From positions 1 to 28,983 of the forward strand of contig URMF01000044.1 in NCBI GenBank assembly GCA_900548855.1: DNA of 28,983 nucleotides, given 5' to 3'. Source of the DNA: an uncultured Eubacteriales bacterium (GTDB taxonomy: Bacteria > Bacillota > Clostridia > Lachnospirales > Lachnospiraceae). The position numbers and the translations under genes are program-made. Positions within the stretch are counted from its first letter, which is position 1; the number at the start of each line of letters is the position of its first letter. A model generated the notes under the pieces. That model ran no database searches and was not told the DNA's origin. It saw nothing but the letters and a program-made list of their open reading frames with translations. Shown piece by piece: positions 1 through 8,610 of the stretch.

Positions 1-787
1 TTTCCACTGTCGCCACTAGAGCATCCCGTTCTGCAGTCACCTCCGCCAGTGCCGCCGCTGCCTGCTGTGCTTTCTCCTCTGCAAGACGCGCCTTTTCTTC
101 CTGCTCCTCCTGTAAATCCAAGCTCAGCTGTACACTACCGTCCTCATATTCATCCGAGTTCATTCTCGCCTTCATTCTGGACATATGCAGTTCACTGGAC
201 AAAAGCTGTCCAATCTCTAAAATCTGCTGGCTCCGGTCCTCTGTATCCATCTCCTGCAAACCGTCCATCAGCTCTGCACGATTATTGTTAATGATATCTA
301 ATTTCTCTTCTAACACCTGCAAAATAATCTCATAATCACTGCGGATATTGTGATAAACATCAGAAATCAGCTCTGTAACCTCCGTCAGCATTTCGTCGGT
401 ATAAATAAGGGAAGCTCCATATATTTCATTGGCATTACCAAGTGCACTGCGTTCTTCGTCATTTAAGGTATTATAATCAAGAGGCGGCACATCCGTTGTA
501 TGACGGCTTACACGCATCCGGCTTGCACTGTGCTCTGCCTGATAAATAATCTTTTCCGCTTCCTTCTTCGCCTCACTGATAATCTTTCCCTTCCGGTCAT
601 TCACCTCGTGATAGGTTTTTAATTCAATCTCCATCTGGGTTGCCAGCTCTGTCAAAAGAGCTTGTACTTCATCCTTAAACACGGATATTTTCCCCGGTGC
701 AAGGGGAACTGCGGAAGCATTATTAATAATTCCCTGTAAGCGGTCAATAATTTCCTTGGTTCTACTCTTTTCAGCAATCGTTGCCAT
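1..787 (-). CDS. Coiled-coil protein of unknown function, C-terminus cut by window edge
   Basis: An open frame runs without a stop from an ATG at 787 to the left edge, giving 262 codons. The start is supported by a GGAGG at 796-800, eight bases upstream. The protein begins MATIAEKSRTKEIIDRLQG and is hydrophilic, rich in Glu, Lys, Gln and Ala, with no membrane segment or signal peptide seen. Residues about 45-90 and the last visible 40 residues (EEQEEKARLAEEKAQQA and onward) look like long charged helices, so a coiled coil is likely. It may be a cytoplasmic structural or DivIVA/ATPase-subunit-H-like protein, but I do not recognise a family motif and assign no function. It is transcribed divergently from the superoxide dismutase gene. 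Confidence 0.75.
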   Translation of the reverse strand, partial: MATIAEKSRTKEIIDRLQGIINNASAVPLAPGKISVFKDEVQALLTELATQMEIELKTYHEVNDRKGKIISEAKKEAEKIIYQAEHSASRMRVSRHTTDVPPLDYNTLNDEERSALGNANEIYGASLIYTDEMLTEVTELISDVYHNIRSDYEIILQVLEEKLDIINNNRAELMDGLQEMDTEDRSQQILEIGQLLSSELHMSRMKARMNSDEYEDGSVQLSLDLQEEQEEKARLAEEKAQQAAAALAEVTAERDALVATVE

Positions 788-886
788 TGTACTTTCCTCC
801 CGATTTTTCCTGACAAAATCTCTCTCATCCAGTGTTTTTTGCAAATGCGCTATATGTACTATATAAAAATATTCATAATTATTATA

Positions 887-915
887 ATTATAACAAAACT
901 ATTACATTTTCGCAA
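887..915 (-). promoter_or_regulatory. Sigma-A promoter of the coiled-coil gene
   Basis: On the minus strand a TTGCGA -35 box (915-910) and a perfect TATAAT -10 box (892-887) are separated by exactly 17 bases. The start codon lies about 100 bases downstream, so a leader of roughly 90 bases is expected. The -35 box overlaps one of three TTGCGAAA octamers in this intergenic region. Confidence 0.6.
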
Positions 916-1094
916 TTTTTTTGTAACATATAATCTCCCCTCATAATTTATAATATTTCTGCATATCCTAACAGCAGGAAATTGCGAAACTCTCTTGAAT
1001 TTACATTACAGTTTGCAACATATACAACTGAAGAAAGAGAAAATCAAGTTTCGCAAACACCTATTTTATCTTTTATCATAGAAAGGAGAACCTT

Positions 1095-1724
1095 ATGAAA
1101 TATCCTTTTGAGGCAGAACCTCTTCCTTATCCTTATAACGCATTGGAGCCTTATCTTTGTGAGGAAATCCTTCATTTCCATCACGACAAGCATTACGTTA
1201 CCTATGTAAATAAATTAAATGAAATTTTAAAGAACTATCCTAATCTTCAGAACATGTCCTTAGATGAACTGCTGATTAACACAGAAGAACTGCCAAATGA
1301 AGCAAAGACATCAATCAAAAATAATGCTGGCGGCGTTTATAATCACGAACTGTATTTCGCCTGTATGAATTCCGCTGATTGTGAACTTCCAACAGATAAG
1401 CTGGCGCTGGCTATCAACTCTTCCTTCGGCTCCATCGACCAGTTCCGTGCAGAATTCACTGCAGCCGCAACAAACCAGTTTGGCTCCGGCTATGCATGGC
1501 TGATTCTCAGCAATGGCAAACTGGAAATCATTGCCACACCAAACCAGGATACTCCGATTTCCCTCACTGTCACTCCCCTTCTCTGCATTGATGTCTGGGA
1601 GCACGCCTACTACCTGCAATACCAAAACCGCCGCCCGGATTATATCGACAACTGGTTTAATCTGATTAACTGGGATTTTGTAGGCGCCCGGTACATGTCA
1701 TTAGCCAAAGAAGCCACGGTATAA
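1095..1724 (+). CDS. sodA: Superoxide dismutase, Fe/Mn family, Mn-type residues
   Basis: The 209-residue protein has the expected family length and all four metal ligands: His29 in FHHDKH, His84 in GGVYNHELYF, and Asp166 and His170 in DVWEHAYY. It should convert superoxide to hydrogen peroxide and oxygen in the cytoplasm. The Gly-Gly before the second ligand and Gln151 in NQDTP are the arrangement typical of Mn-dependent or cambialistic enzymes rather than strict Fe enzymes; this is inferred from family knowledge. The start is set by a GAAAGGAG at 1081-1088. It is a single gene, convergent with hydF, and the upstream region carries TTGCGAAA motifs that could be regulatory. For an obligate anaerobe it is an oxygen-defence gene. 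Confidence 0.93.
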   Translation: MKYPFEAEPLPYPYNALEPYLCEEILHFHHDKHYVTYVNKLNEILKNYPNLQNMSLDELLINTEELPNEAKTSIKNNAGGVYNHELYFACMNSADCELPTDKLALAINSSFGSIDQFRAEFTAAATNQFGSGYAWLILSNGKLEIIATPNQDTPISLTVTPLLCIDVWEHAYYLQYQNRRPDYIDNWFNLINWDFVGARYMSLAKEATV

Positions 1725-1740
1725 GTTTTCCGTAAGGCTT

Positions 1741-1788
1741 CCGCAGGAAAAGTGGTGTTTCGGTATTTCACTATCACTTTTCCTGTGG
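1741..1788. terminator. Hairpin between convergent sodA and hydF
   Basis: A 14-bp stem pairs 1741-1754 with 1775-1788 (one G-U pair), and can be lengthened outward with one bulged base. There is no clear U-tract on either side, so it may be a weak bidirectional terminator or an mRNA 3'-end stabiliser. It lies between the two stop codons at 1724 and 1811. Confidence 0.6.
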
Positions 1789-1810
1789 AAAGCAAATATC
1801 TGCCATACTA

Positions 1811-3049
1811 TCAGGTAAGCATTCCGCTAATTTCCGGCAATATCTCCACACTTCTTTTTAAAATTCTGTTCATATAAGCGATAGTAATTCCATAGTTAGA
1901 AAATGGTACATCCTGCTCCACTGCACATTTCATACGGTAATGCATCTCCCGTTCATTTAACATACAGCCGCCACAATGCACCACCAGCCGGTATTCGGAT
2001 AAATCCTCCGGAAAACCCGTTCCGGAACAGAATACAAATTCCGGCTTCTTTTGTGTATACCTCCGTATCCATCCCGGCAGCTTCACGGTACCGATATCAT
2101 CACATTGTCTGTGATGGGTACACCCCTCTGCTATCAATATTTTATCCCCATCCTGTATAGAATCCAATGTCCGGACACCCTGTACTGAAGTCTCCAAAAA
2201 TCCTTTCCACCGTGCCATCAGAATAGAAAAGGAGGTTAACAGAATATCCTCCGGCGTGTCCGCTGCCACCTGTTTAAATGCCTGGCTGTCTGTAATAACC
2301 ATATAAGGCTTTGTTCCAAGCTTGTTCAGAGTCTGTTTCAATTCCGTATCCCGGACAACAACAGAAGCTGCCCCTGCTTCCAAAATATCTCTTATCACCT
2401 GCTGCTGGGGCAGGATAAGTCTTCCCTTCGGGGCAGCAGAATCAATCGGAATCACCAGCACTACCATATCCATGGGATGGAGTAAATCTCCTACAATCTG
2501 AAACCGGCTCTCCTCCACCTTCACCAGATGTGCAATTTTTTCCTTTAATTCCTGAATCCCCTCTTTCATCAAGGCGCTTACCACAAGCTCGTTATCTTCA
2601 TATTCCCTCTGTCCCGGCTCTCCGGCATGATTCTCTCTATTTGTCTTATCCTCCCCTAAATCGGATTTATTATATACAATTAAATATGGTACTTCCCTTT
2701 CCTTGAAAAGAGCCACCATTTCCTTCTCCAGCCCAGTCACACCCTCCGTGCCATCCACTACAAGTACTGCTATATCCGTTTTATTCAAAACCTGCTTCGC
2801 CTTTTTTACCCTGAGCTCACCCAAAATTCCTTCATCATCCATTCCCGGCGTATCGATTATCACAACCGGACCTAGCGGCAACAGCTCCATTGCCTTGTAT
2901 ACCGGGTCTGTTGTCGTTCCTTTCCGTTCTGAAACCACTGCTAACTCCTGGCCCGTCACCGCATTTACAAGACTGGACTTGCCTGCATTTCTTTTTCCAA
3001 AAAAACCAATGTGAATCCGGTTACCGGATGGTGTACTGTTTAAACTCAT
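1811..3049 (-). CDS. hydF: [FeFe]-hydrogenase H-cluster maturation GTPase HydF
   Basis: HydF is the scaffold and carrier on which the di-iron subcluster of [FeFe] hydrogenase is completed before delivery to HydA, working with HydE and HydG. The 412-residue protein has an N-terminal GTPase domain with P-loop GKRNAGKSS (18-26), DTPG (66-69) and NKSD (127-130). The C-terminal cluster-binding signature CxH-x45-HCxxC is complete: Cys310, His312, His358, Cys359 and Cys362. The spacing falls in the family's known 44-53 range. The start codon is preceded by AAAGGAGG. No hydE, hydG or hydrogenase gene is present in this window, so the partners must lie elsewhere. It is transcribed alone from an extended -10 promoter. 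Confidence 0.95.
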   Translation of the reverse strand: MSLNSTPSGNRIHIGFFGKRNAGKSSLVNAVTGQELAVVSERKGTTTDPVYKAMELLPLGPVVIIDTPGMDDEGILGELRVKKAKQVLNKTDIAVLVVDGTEGVTGLEKEMVALFKEREVPYLIVYNKSDLGEDKTNRENHAGEPGQREYEDNELVVSALMKEGIQELKEKIAHLVKVEESRFQIVGDLLHPMDMVVLVIPIDSAAPKGRLILPQQQVIRDILEAGAASVVVRDTELKQTLNKLGTKPYMVITDSQAFKQVAADTPEDILLTSFSILMARWKGFLETSVQGVRTLDSIQDGDKILIAEGCTHHRQCDDIGTVKLPGWIRRYTQKKPEFVFCSGTGFPEDLSEYRLVVHCGGCMLNEREMHYRMKCAVEQDVPFSNYGITIAYMNRILKRSVEILPEISGMLT

Positions 3050-3093
3050 ATCAAGTCCTCCTTTTCCAACAAAAACAGTTGCTGTACTGATTC

Positions 3094-3103
3094 ATTATAG
3101 CAC
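3094..3103 (-). promoter_or_regulatory. Extended -10 promoter of hydF
   Basis: The minus strand reads GTGCTATAAT (3103-3094), a consensus -10 with the TG extension. The matching -35 position holds no clear TTGACA, which extended -10 promoters tolerate. The hydF start is 45 bases downstream of the -10. Confidence 0.6.
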
Positions 3104-3190
3104 ATCCTTCTTTTCCGTTTCCCGGAAATTGAATTTTAAAAAATCTTTTACTTTTTTTAAGAAAATATTTTTCTTTTATTAACTATTTCA

Positions 3191-3199
3191 TGCTATACT
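3191..3199 (+). promoter_or_regulatory. Extended -10 promoter of the C39-like peptidase gene
   Basis: TGCTATACT at 3191-3199 is an extended -10 element; the -35 region is only T-rich. The start codon at 3276 is about 75 bases downstream and has its own AAAGGAGGAG ribosome binding site. Confidence 0.55.
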
Positions 3200-3275
3200 A
3201 TAACCATAAAATGGAAGAAATGTGTCAATAGCATAAATTTCAAATATTTAACATTTACAAAAAGGAGGAGCATTT

Positions 3276-4703
3276 ATGGATGGATATAATGGGGATAATG
3301 GATATAGCGAAACCACCAATACTTATGGACAGCCGGCAGACGGATACGAACAACCGGTAGATGCATACGGACAACCGGTAAATGCATATGGACAGCTGGT
3401 AAATGAATACGGACAGCTGGTAAATGAATACGAACAGCCAGCAGATGCATACGAGCAGACAACTGACGGATATGAACAGACGGCAGACAACTACAGTCAG
3501 ACCAACAACTTGTATGGTCAAATGGCAGAGACAGCCAGACAGACATCTGACCTATATGAGAATCCATTTAGCCAATATAATGCGTCAATGGAGGAAGAAG
3601 AGGAACTGACGGAGGAAGAATTAGAGCAGCTCCGCCGCAAGAAAGCAGCTGCCAGAAGACGAAAAATTGCCGCCAGAGAAGAGCGTCGCAGGAAACGCCG
3701 CAGACAGGCAATTATACGTTGCAGCATACTTCTTCTAATCATCATTTTACTTATTGTGGGACTTGTAAAAATGATATCCGGCATCTGGAACCATTTTCAT
3801 CAGGACAAAAAATCAGATAAGATAACAGAGCAGGTGAAGGAAGATGCCACAGAAGAACCTACCACAGAACAAATTGTAGCGGATATTGACGAGGCAATCC
3901 TTGCAAAGGATTTGCCGGCAGACAGGGAAGCTGCATTGGAAATCCTTAAAATACAGGCAGAAACAGACCCGGAGATACAGGGAATCTGCGATAATGCGGC
4001 AGTTTATCCAGACAATATTTTAATGAACCTGGCTATAAATTCAGAAATGAAACAGTTTGCCATTGATTATCCTGCTAAAATCAGCATTACATTTGATGGC
4101 GATTTTAACATGGATGTTACAGGAGATACTGTCCCACTGTATTTACAGTTTGACGAACAATGGGGCTATGCAGATTATGGAAAGAATATTGTCGGATTAA
4201 GCGGATGTGGTCCTACCTGTCTTTCCATGGCATATACCTATTTAAAACAGGACGGTAGCATGAATCCAATTAAGGTTGCTGATTTTGCCACTGAAAAGGG
4301 ATATTTAGACGAAAGTGGTGATACATCCTGGACTTTAATGACCGAAGGGGCAGCAGAGCTTGGTCTGGATTCCGAAGAACTGACTGCCAGCAAGGATGCC
4401 ATGACAACAGCACTGGAAAACGGCAGCGTAATTATCTGCTCCATGTCCTCCGGTGACTTTACAAAAAGCGGACATTTTATTGTGATTCGGGAATATAAAG
4501 ACGGGCTATTCTATGTCAACGACCCAAACAGTGAGGCACGCAGCCAGGTTGGCTGGGACTATGAGCGGCTGGAATCCCAGATTGCAAATATGTGGGCAAT
4601 CAGCGCCAAAGCCGGAGATTCCCCACAGACCACCCAGAGCGATAGCAGCACCCTGACGGAAAATCCGGATAGCAGCCAGACCTCTGAGCAGTCCCAGCAG
4701 TAA
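3276..4703 (+). CDS. Membrane-anchored C39-family (papain-like) peptidase with N-terminal heptad repeats
   Basis: The 475-residue protein has four parts. Residues 17-86 are ten consecutive heptads of the form Y-(G/E)-Q-x-x-x-x. Residues 105-145 are first acidic (MEEEEELTEEELEQL), then very basic (RRKKAAARRRK and following). One membrane segment spans about 146-166. The rest, 170-475, is predicted to be outside the cell. The outer part contains a Peptidase_C39_2-like domain: Gln291, catalytic-type Cys311 in SGCGPTC, His400 in GHFIVI and Asp417 in NDP. The basic block before the membrane segment puts the repeat tail in the cytoplasm. The substrate is unknown. The tail after residue 447 is Ser/Thr/Gln-rich. 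The start follows AAAGGAGGAGC. It is a single gene with its own promoter and terminator. Confidence 0.85.
   Translation: MDGYNGDNGYSETTNTYGQPADGYEQPVDAYGQPVNAYGQLVNEYGQLVNEYEQPADAYEQTTDGYEQTADNYSQTNNLYGQMAETARQTSDLYENPFSQYNASMEEEEELTEEELEQLRRKKAAARRRKIAAREERRRKRRRQAIIRCSILLLIIILLIVGLVKMISGIWNHFHQDKKSDKITEQVKEDATEEPTTEQIVADIDEAILAKDLPADREAALEILKIQAETDPEIQGICDNAAVYPDNILMNLAINSEMKQFAIDYPAKISITFDGDFNMDVTGDTVPLYLQFDEQWGYADYGKNIVGLSGCGPTCLSMAYTYLKQDGSMNPIKVADFATEKGYLDESGDTSWTLMTEGAAELGLDSEELTASKDAMTTALENGSVIICSMSSGDFTKSGHFIVIREYKDGLFYVNDPNSEARSQVGWDYERLESQIANMWAISAKAGDSPQTTQSDSSTLTENPDSSQTSEQSQQ
3324..3533 (+). repeat. Ten tandem 21-bp repeats encoding Tyr-x-Gln heptads
   Basis: The repeat lies in frame inside the C39-like gene. 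Each 21-bp unit starts with a Tyr codon (tat or tac) at 3324, 3345, 3366 and so on to 3513. Units 2-6 are the most alike at DNA level (cggacagctggtaaatgaata recurs back to back at about 3389-3430), suggesting recent unit duplication. Units 7-10 are more diverged. Confidence 0.9.
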
Positions 4704-4720
4704 CATTTCCTTTAAGATAA

Positions 4721-4769
4721 AAGGCTGTTGTAATAGAATGTCTCTTTCTTTACAACAGCCTTCTTTTTG
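4721..4769. terminator. Bidirectional rho-independent terminator
   Basis: A perfect 13-bp stem pairs 4721-4733 with 4750-4762. On the plus strand it is followed by CTTTTTG, serving the C39-like gene; on the minus strand it is followed by TTTTATC, serving the response-regulator operon that converges on it. Confidence 0.9.
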
Positions 4770-4784
4770 TTGCCAGGACTTTCC

Positions 4785-5453
4785 CTAATCCTGCTGGTCA
4801 AGTCCATTCTTTACTGCAAAAACTGCCAGCTGGGTTCTATCCTTTAGTGACAGCTTTTCCAGCAGCCTCGATATCTGGTTTCTTACAGTGCCCTCTGCTA
4901 GAAATAATTCCGATGCTATTTCCTTATTATCATAGCCTTGGGCAACCAGCCTTAAAATTTCCCGCTCTCTTTCGCTGAACTGCTCCTCTGATATATGGGC
5001 AGACTGCTTTTCCTGAGTTACTTCCGGCATCTGCTCCATACGGTTTTTCATAACCTGATAGACCCCTCCCCCAAAAATACTCAGCCCGGCATATACACTT
5101 TTTACAGAAGCAATTACCTTCTCATCCTCCAGCTCCTTTAAGATATAACCATCCGCACCGCTTCCTAATGCATTCTCTATTGTTTCCTCATCATCAAAGG
5201 TGGTAAGTACCAGCACCCGGATATCCGGACACTGCTCTTTGATGGCTTTAATCCCATAAGCACCATCATAATCCGGCATCCGCATATCCATCAATACCAC
5301 ATCCGGCTCATAGACCTTGCATTTTTCAAAGGCCTCCTTCCCGTTTTCTGCCAGCGCCACAACCTCGATTTCCATATCCTGTTCCAATACCGCTTTTAAC
5401 CCCTGTCTCAATATCATAATATCATCTGCAATCAAAACCTTAATCCTGTTCAT
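4785..5453 (-). CDS. NarL/LuxR-type response regulator
   Basis: The 222-residue protein has a receiver domain with acidic pocket Asp10-Asp11, phospho-acceptor Asp56 in VLMDMRMP, Thr84 and Lys107. A C-terminal LuxR-type helix-turn-helix follows at about 156-215 (SEREREILRLVAQGYDNKEIA). Phosphorylation by the kinase encoded 21 bases upstream should promote dimer binding to DNA. The start is set by GGGGGAGGAG upstream of the ATG. It is the last gene of a three-gene operon starting at 8520. The twin GTGACA dyads in front of that operon are the natural candidates for its own binding sites; that link is inferred. Confidence 0.92.
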   Translation of the reverse strand: MNRIKVLIADDIMILRQGLKAVLEQDMEIEVVALAENGKEAFEKCKVYEPDVVLMDMRMPDYDGAYGIKAIKEQCPDIRVLVLTTFDDEETIENALGSGADGYILKELEDEKVIASVKSVYAGLSIFGGGVYQVMKNRMEQMPEVTQEKQSAHISEEQFSEREREILRLVAQGYDNKEIASELFLAEGTVRNQISRLLEKLSLKDRTQLAVFAVKNGLDQQD

Positions 5454-5474
5454 AATCCGTCTCCTCCCCCTTTA

Positions 5475-6773
5475 TTATACCGGAAGCTTAACTCTGGTAA
5501 GAAAACCTTCCCCAGCCGATGACAGAAACCTTACCGTTCCCCCTGCATTTTCTATCCGTTCCCGGATTCCCCGGATACCATTATTTTCCTGAATAACATC
5601 ACAGCCCTTGCCATCATCCCCTATTACCAGTTCAACAATGTTTTCCTGAAAACGGATAATAATCTCGATTTTCGTTCCCTCCGCATACTTTAATGCATTG
5701 GTAAGAGATTCCCTTACCGTATCATATATTATCCTGGATAAATGGGAATATTTCTCCGAGTCATTTCCCTGCACCGTTACCGTCACCGGTATCTCCTTCA
5801 CCTGGTCTGCCAGCTGCATAACACCCCGGGTTACCAACTCATAGGACTGCTCCCTGCGAAGCTGATTGATGGATTCGCGCAGCTCCCTGATTCCCTGGCT
5901 GGTAAGAACACGTGCCTCTGACAAATAGGTTTCTGCCTTTGCATTTTCCTCATTTTTCACACATAGTTCAGCCAGCTTCATATAGGACTGTATCATGGTA
6001 AGAGTATGTCCTGCTGTATCATGCACCTGCTGGGCAATACGATTCCGCTCTTTTTCCAGCAGCAGTTTTTCATTGGTAATCGCAAGCTCTCTTTTCAAAT
6101 CTATAAACTGGTATTTCACCGTGGCAAGCATAACAAAAATAACTGATATTGCAAACCCCAGCGGAGTGATATCGAATGACGACTGAATAAGACCGGTCAG
6201 ATATATGGCATTAAACAAAACCGGCACCAGCACGGATGCCACAACAAGAATTTTAGCCGCCCTTCTATTTCCCTCCGTTGCCGATTCCCGGCTTTTTGCT
6301 GTCATGTCACGATATAAAATCACGGCTCCTGTAATGACAAAAGCATAGGTAATAACCACATTTGAATAAAAAAATTGACCATGGACAATTTCATCCGATG
6401 AAAATACAGTATAATACAAATGGTGCCAGCTATTGGTGAGTACCAGCAGATAGTGAAACAGTGACAGTGTAACTGGAACATATTTATTAAATCCTTCCAA
6501 CCTGCCTCCGGTGTATAATACCGCAAAATAATACCAAAATGCCCCTATAAAGCAAATTCCAATATTGCCAATCAGATAAGCCGCTGTAAGCTCCCATTTC
6601 GTCTCAGCCAGCAGCACTAAAATTTGGGAGCCACACCACAGGGCTGCCATTCCCTGACATACCATATAAACATGATTACAAAGAGTTCTTTCCCCGCGGA
6701 AGAACAGCGCTGCCATACTGGCAAGCACTGCTCCCGTCACAATCAGATAAATCAATCCCAACATAAATGACAT
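5475..6773 (-). CDS. Sensor histidine kinase, 7TM sensor and HisKA_3 type
   Basis: I place the start at the ATG at 6773 because TCCTCCC at 6781-6787 gives GGGAGGA in the correct position; a GTG ten codons upstream has no such site. The 432-residue protein has a membrane sensor of about seven hydrophobic segments in residues 1-220. The dimerisation/phospho-acceptor helix has His251 in AQQVHDTAGH. The ATPase domain has Asn359 in ESLTNALKYA, DDGKG at 386-390 and NNGIRGIRERIENAGG. This is the standard partner of NarL-type regulators, and the regulator gene follows by 21 bases. The ligand is unknown; the membrane-buried sensor, without a large outer domain, suggests sensing at or in the membrane. 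Confidence 0.92.
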   Translation of the reverse strand: MSFMLGLIYLIVTGAVLASMAALFFRGERTLCNHVYMVCQGMAALWCGSQILVLLAETKWELTAAYLIGNIGICFIGAFWYYFAVLYTGGRLEGFNKYVPVTLSLFHYLLVLTNSWHHLYYTVFSSDEIVHGQFFYSNVVITYAFVITGAVILYRDMTAKSRESATEGNRRAAKILVVASVLVPVLFNAIYLTGLIQSSFDITPLGFAISVIFVMLATVKYQFIDLKRELAITNEKLLLEKERNRIAQQVHDTAGHTLTMIQSYMKLAELCVKNEENAKAETYLSEARVLTSQGIRELRESINQLRREQSYELVTRGVMQLADQVKEIPVTVTVQGNDSEKYSHLSRIIYDTVRESLTNALKYAEGTKIEIIIRFQENIVELVIGDDGKGCDVIQENNGIRGIRERIENAGGTVRFLSSAGEGFLTRVKLPV

Positions 6774-6843
6774 GCTTTTTTCCTCCCATACATTCTCTGG
6801 CACTTGAGAACCACCGATTCTGCATTACCATATCAGAAGTCTG

Positions 6844-8520
6844 TTATTTCGCTTCCCTTTCCTTTTTCACGGCAAATCCAACCATAACTACACCTGCCAC
6901 AAACAGATAAACCCACCATGCAATATTAAGCCAGAAGCTTCTCGTAATGTACAGAGCTATTAAAATCAATGTTATACTGGCAGCTATGACATATTCCTTA
7001 TGGTTACATACCGCTGCCACCAAAAGCATAATGACACAGACAATTCCAAGTATCAGAACATTTCCCAGTTCCCCACCCAGCAGATTACTTAACAGCAGCA
7101 CTGCAAGCAGGAAGCAGGTCAGAATAAATTGTACCACTCTTATGCTTTTTTTCTTATCATACCAAATGAAGCCTAAAAGAACAATGCCTAGTGCAAATAG
7201 AAAACCCATCCACTCTACACGATATCCGGCAGGTATATCTAGAAATGGCTGCTTACCGACTGCCAATTCCCCTGCCACCAATGTGATGGTATGCCAAACT
7301 GCCTTCGCCCTGTGGCTGCTGAAAAACTCCGCTATAATCAAAACGGTCAGAGCCACCAGCAGATGAAAAGCCATACCCAGATAATCGTAGTGCTTAGACG
7401 CAAACCACATATTCATGCACATTACCATCTGAAAGATTGCAATCCGCTTCAAGGTAAGACCTGCTTCCTCCGTGTATGCTCCCGTTTTCCTGTCTCTTGC
7501 CAGCCAGATAAACAAAGCCGCCATTAATGCAAAAGTAAATGGATAATATGTTTCATTTAAATCTGAATGCCACCCAGTTATCAAATATGTGAAATGCTGG
7601 ATATATGTCATAAAAATACCAAAAACCAGCTGGATATAAAACATCTCTTTCCGCATCATACATACCATAATTACCAGATTCAAAACAAATGCCATAAAGA
7701 TAACAGGGGTAATTTCATCGGTCCATACTAAAATTTCATTCAAAGTATTCACCACAGTGTAGACCATCCAGAATATACTGATACTGTTTATGACACGATA
7801 GATTGTCTGCGGCCTGCCGGCAAAGGTAATTCCAGTCGCTGCCACAATGACTATCGCCTGCAGTATTACAACGGCATAAGAATCATTGTCTGCTATATTT
7901 GCCCATACAACAAATGGCAGGCCCACAATTCCATGCACCAGATAGTTTATGCTTACAGCCATATCCAAACCGTTTTTTTCTGTAAAATGCTTTTTTGTAT
8001 AATAATCCAGACCTGACAACACCAATATATATCCGGCTAAAATCAGGGTAAATATCTGTATACCGCATTCGGTTGCCACTCCCATACATAAAAGCATACA
8101 GTCTCCGAGCGCCACACTGATACTGAAATCAATCCCTTTCTTCTTCAAAACTACCCTGATTACTGTGGGTATCAGCATCACTCCAACTGCACATAGCATT
8201 TTTACAGCATTCATCCGCTGAAGTGTCCACTGCATATCCGGCTGCATCACCCCTGAGACTCCCCCAAGCAAAGAAAGGGCAAAAAATCCTGTAAATGCCA
8301 CTCCCAAATAATAAAAGCCTGCCTCTGTTTTTCTGAGCCTTCCTCCTTTTGCCACAGCATGGGAACCGGCAAACAGCCCTGCTGCTGCCGAGAGCAGACA
8401 AAGCTGCTTTACTAATTCCGGCAGATATTTCCACGCTGTGGATACAAAAATACTGCCTGCCACCATAATAAAAATTACTCCTACCACCATCAAAAATGTA
8501 GAAATGTGATTTCTTTCCAT
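6844..8520 (-). CDS. Polytopic membrane protein of unknown function (DUF2157-like)
   Basis: The 558-residue protein is almost entirely hydrophobic segments separated by short charged loops, with perhaps fifteen or more crossings, beginning MERNHISTFLMVVGVIFI. The N-terminal pattern (membrane segment ending in SIFVSTAWKYLP) recalls DUF2157-type proteins, but I cannot confirm this by eye and assign no function. The ATG at 8520 is preferred over a GTG at 8529, because AGAGG stands eight bases before the ATG and would lie too close to the GTG. It is the first gene of the operon, 70 bases ahead of the kinase. That position suggests it either supplies the signal, is the regulated output, or both. 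No ATP-binding or enzyme motif is visible. Confidence 0.75.
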   Translation of the reverse strand: MERNHISTFLMVVGVIFIMVAGSIFVSTAWKYLPELVKQLCLLSAAAGLFAGSHAVAKGGRLRKTEAGFYYLGVAFTGFFALSLLGGVSGVMQPDMQWTLQRMNAVKMLCAVGVMLIPTVIRVVLKKKGIDFSISVALGDCMLLCMGVATECGIQIFTLILAGYILVLSGLDYYTKKHFTEKNGLDMAVSINYLVHGIVGLPFVVWANIADNDSYAVVILQAIVIVAATGITFAGRPQTIYRVINSISIFWMVYTVVNTLNEILVWTDEITPVIFMAFVLNLVIMVCMMRKEMFYIQLVFGIFMTYIQHFTYLITGWHSDLNETYYPFTFALMAALFIWLARDRKTGAYTEEAGLTLKRIAIFQMVMCMNMWFASKHYDYLGMAFHLLVALTVLIIAEFFSSHRAKAVWHTITLVAGELAVGKQPFLDIPAGYRVEWMGFLFALGIVLLGFIWYDKKKSIRVVQFILTCFLLAVLLLSNLLGGELGNVLILGIVCVIMLLVAAVCNHKEYVIAASITLILIALYITRSFWLNIAWWVYLFVAGVVMVGFAVKKEREAK

Positions 8521-8581
8521 AATAAACACCTCTTCCTCTAAAATATAACTGTCCTCCGTTACTATTTTCTCTGATGGTTAC

Positions 8582-8610
8582 ATTATAGGAAGAATCTCTC
8601 TGCCTGGCAG
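8582..8610 (-). promoter_or_regulatory. Promoter of the membrane protein / kinase / regulator operon
   Basis: On the minus strand CTGCCA (8610-8605) and a perfect TATAAT (8587-8582) are 17 bases apart. The first GTGACA dyad begins directly at 8611, touching the -35 box from upstream, a position typical for an activator. Confidence 0.65.

Noticed and set aside
3255..3567. Two minus-strand frames opposite the Tyr/Gln heptad repeat
   Set aside because: Their repeated residues are the complement of the real heptads, and they lack a promoter and ribosome binding site.
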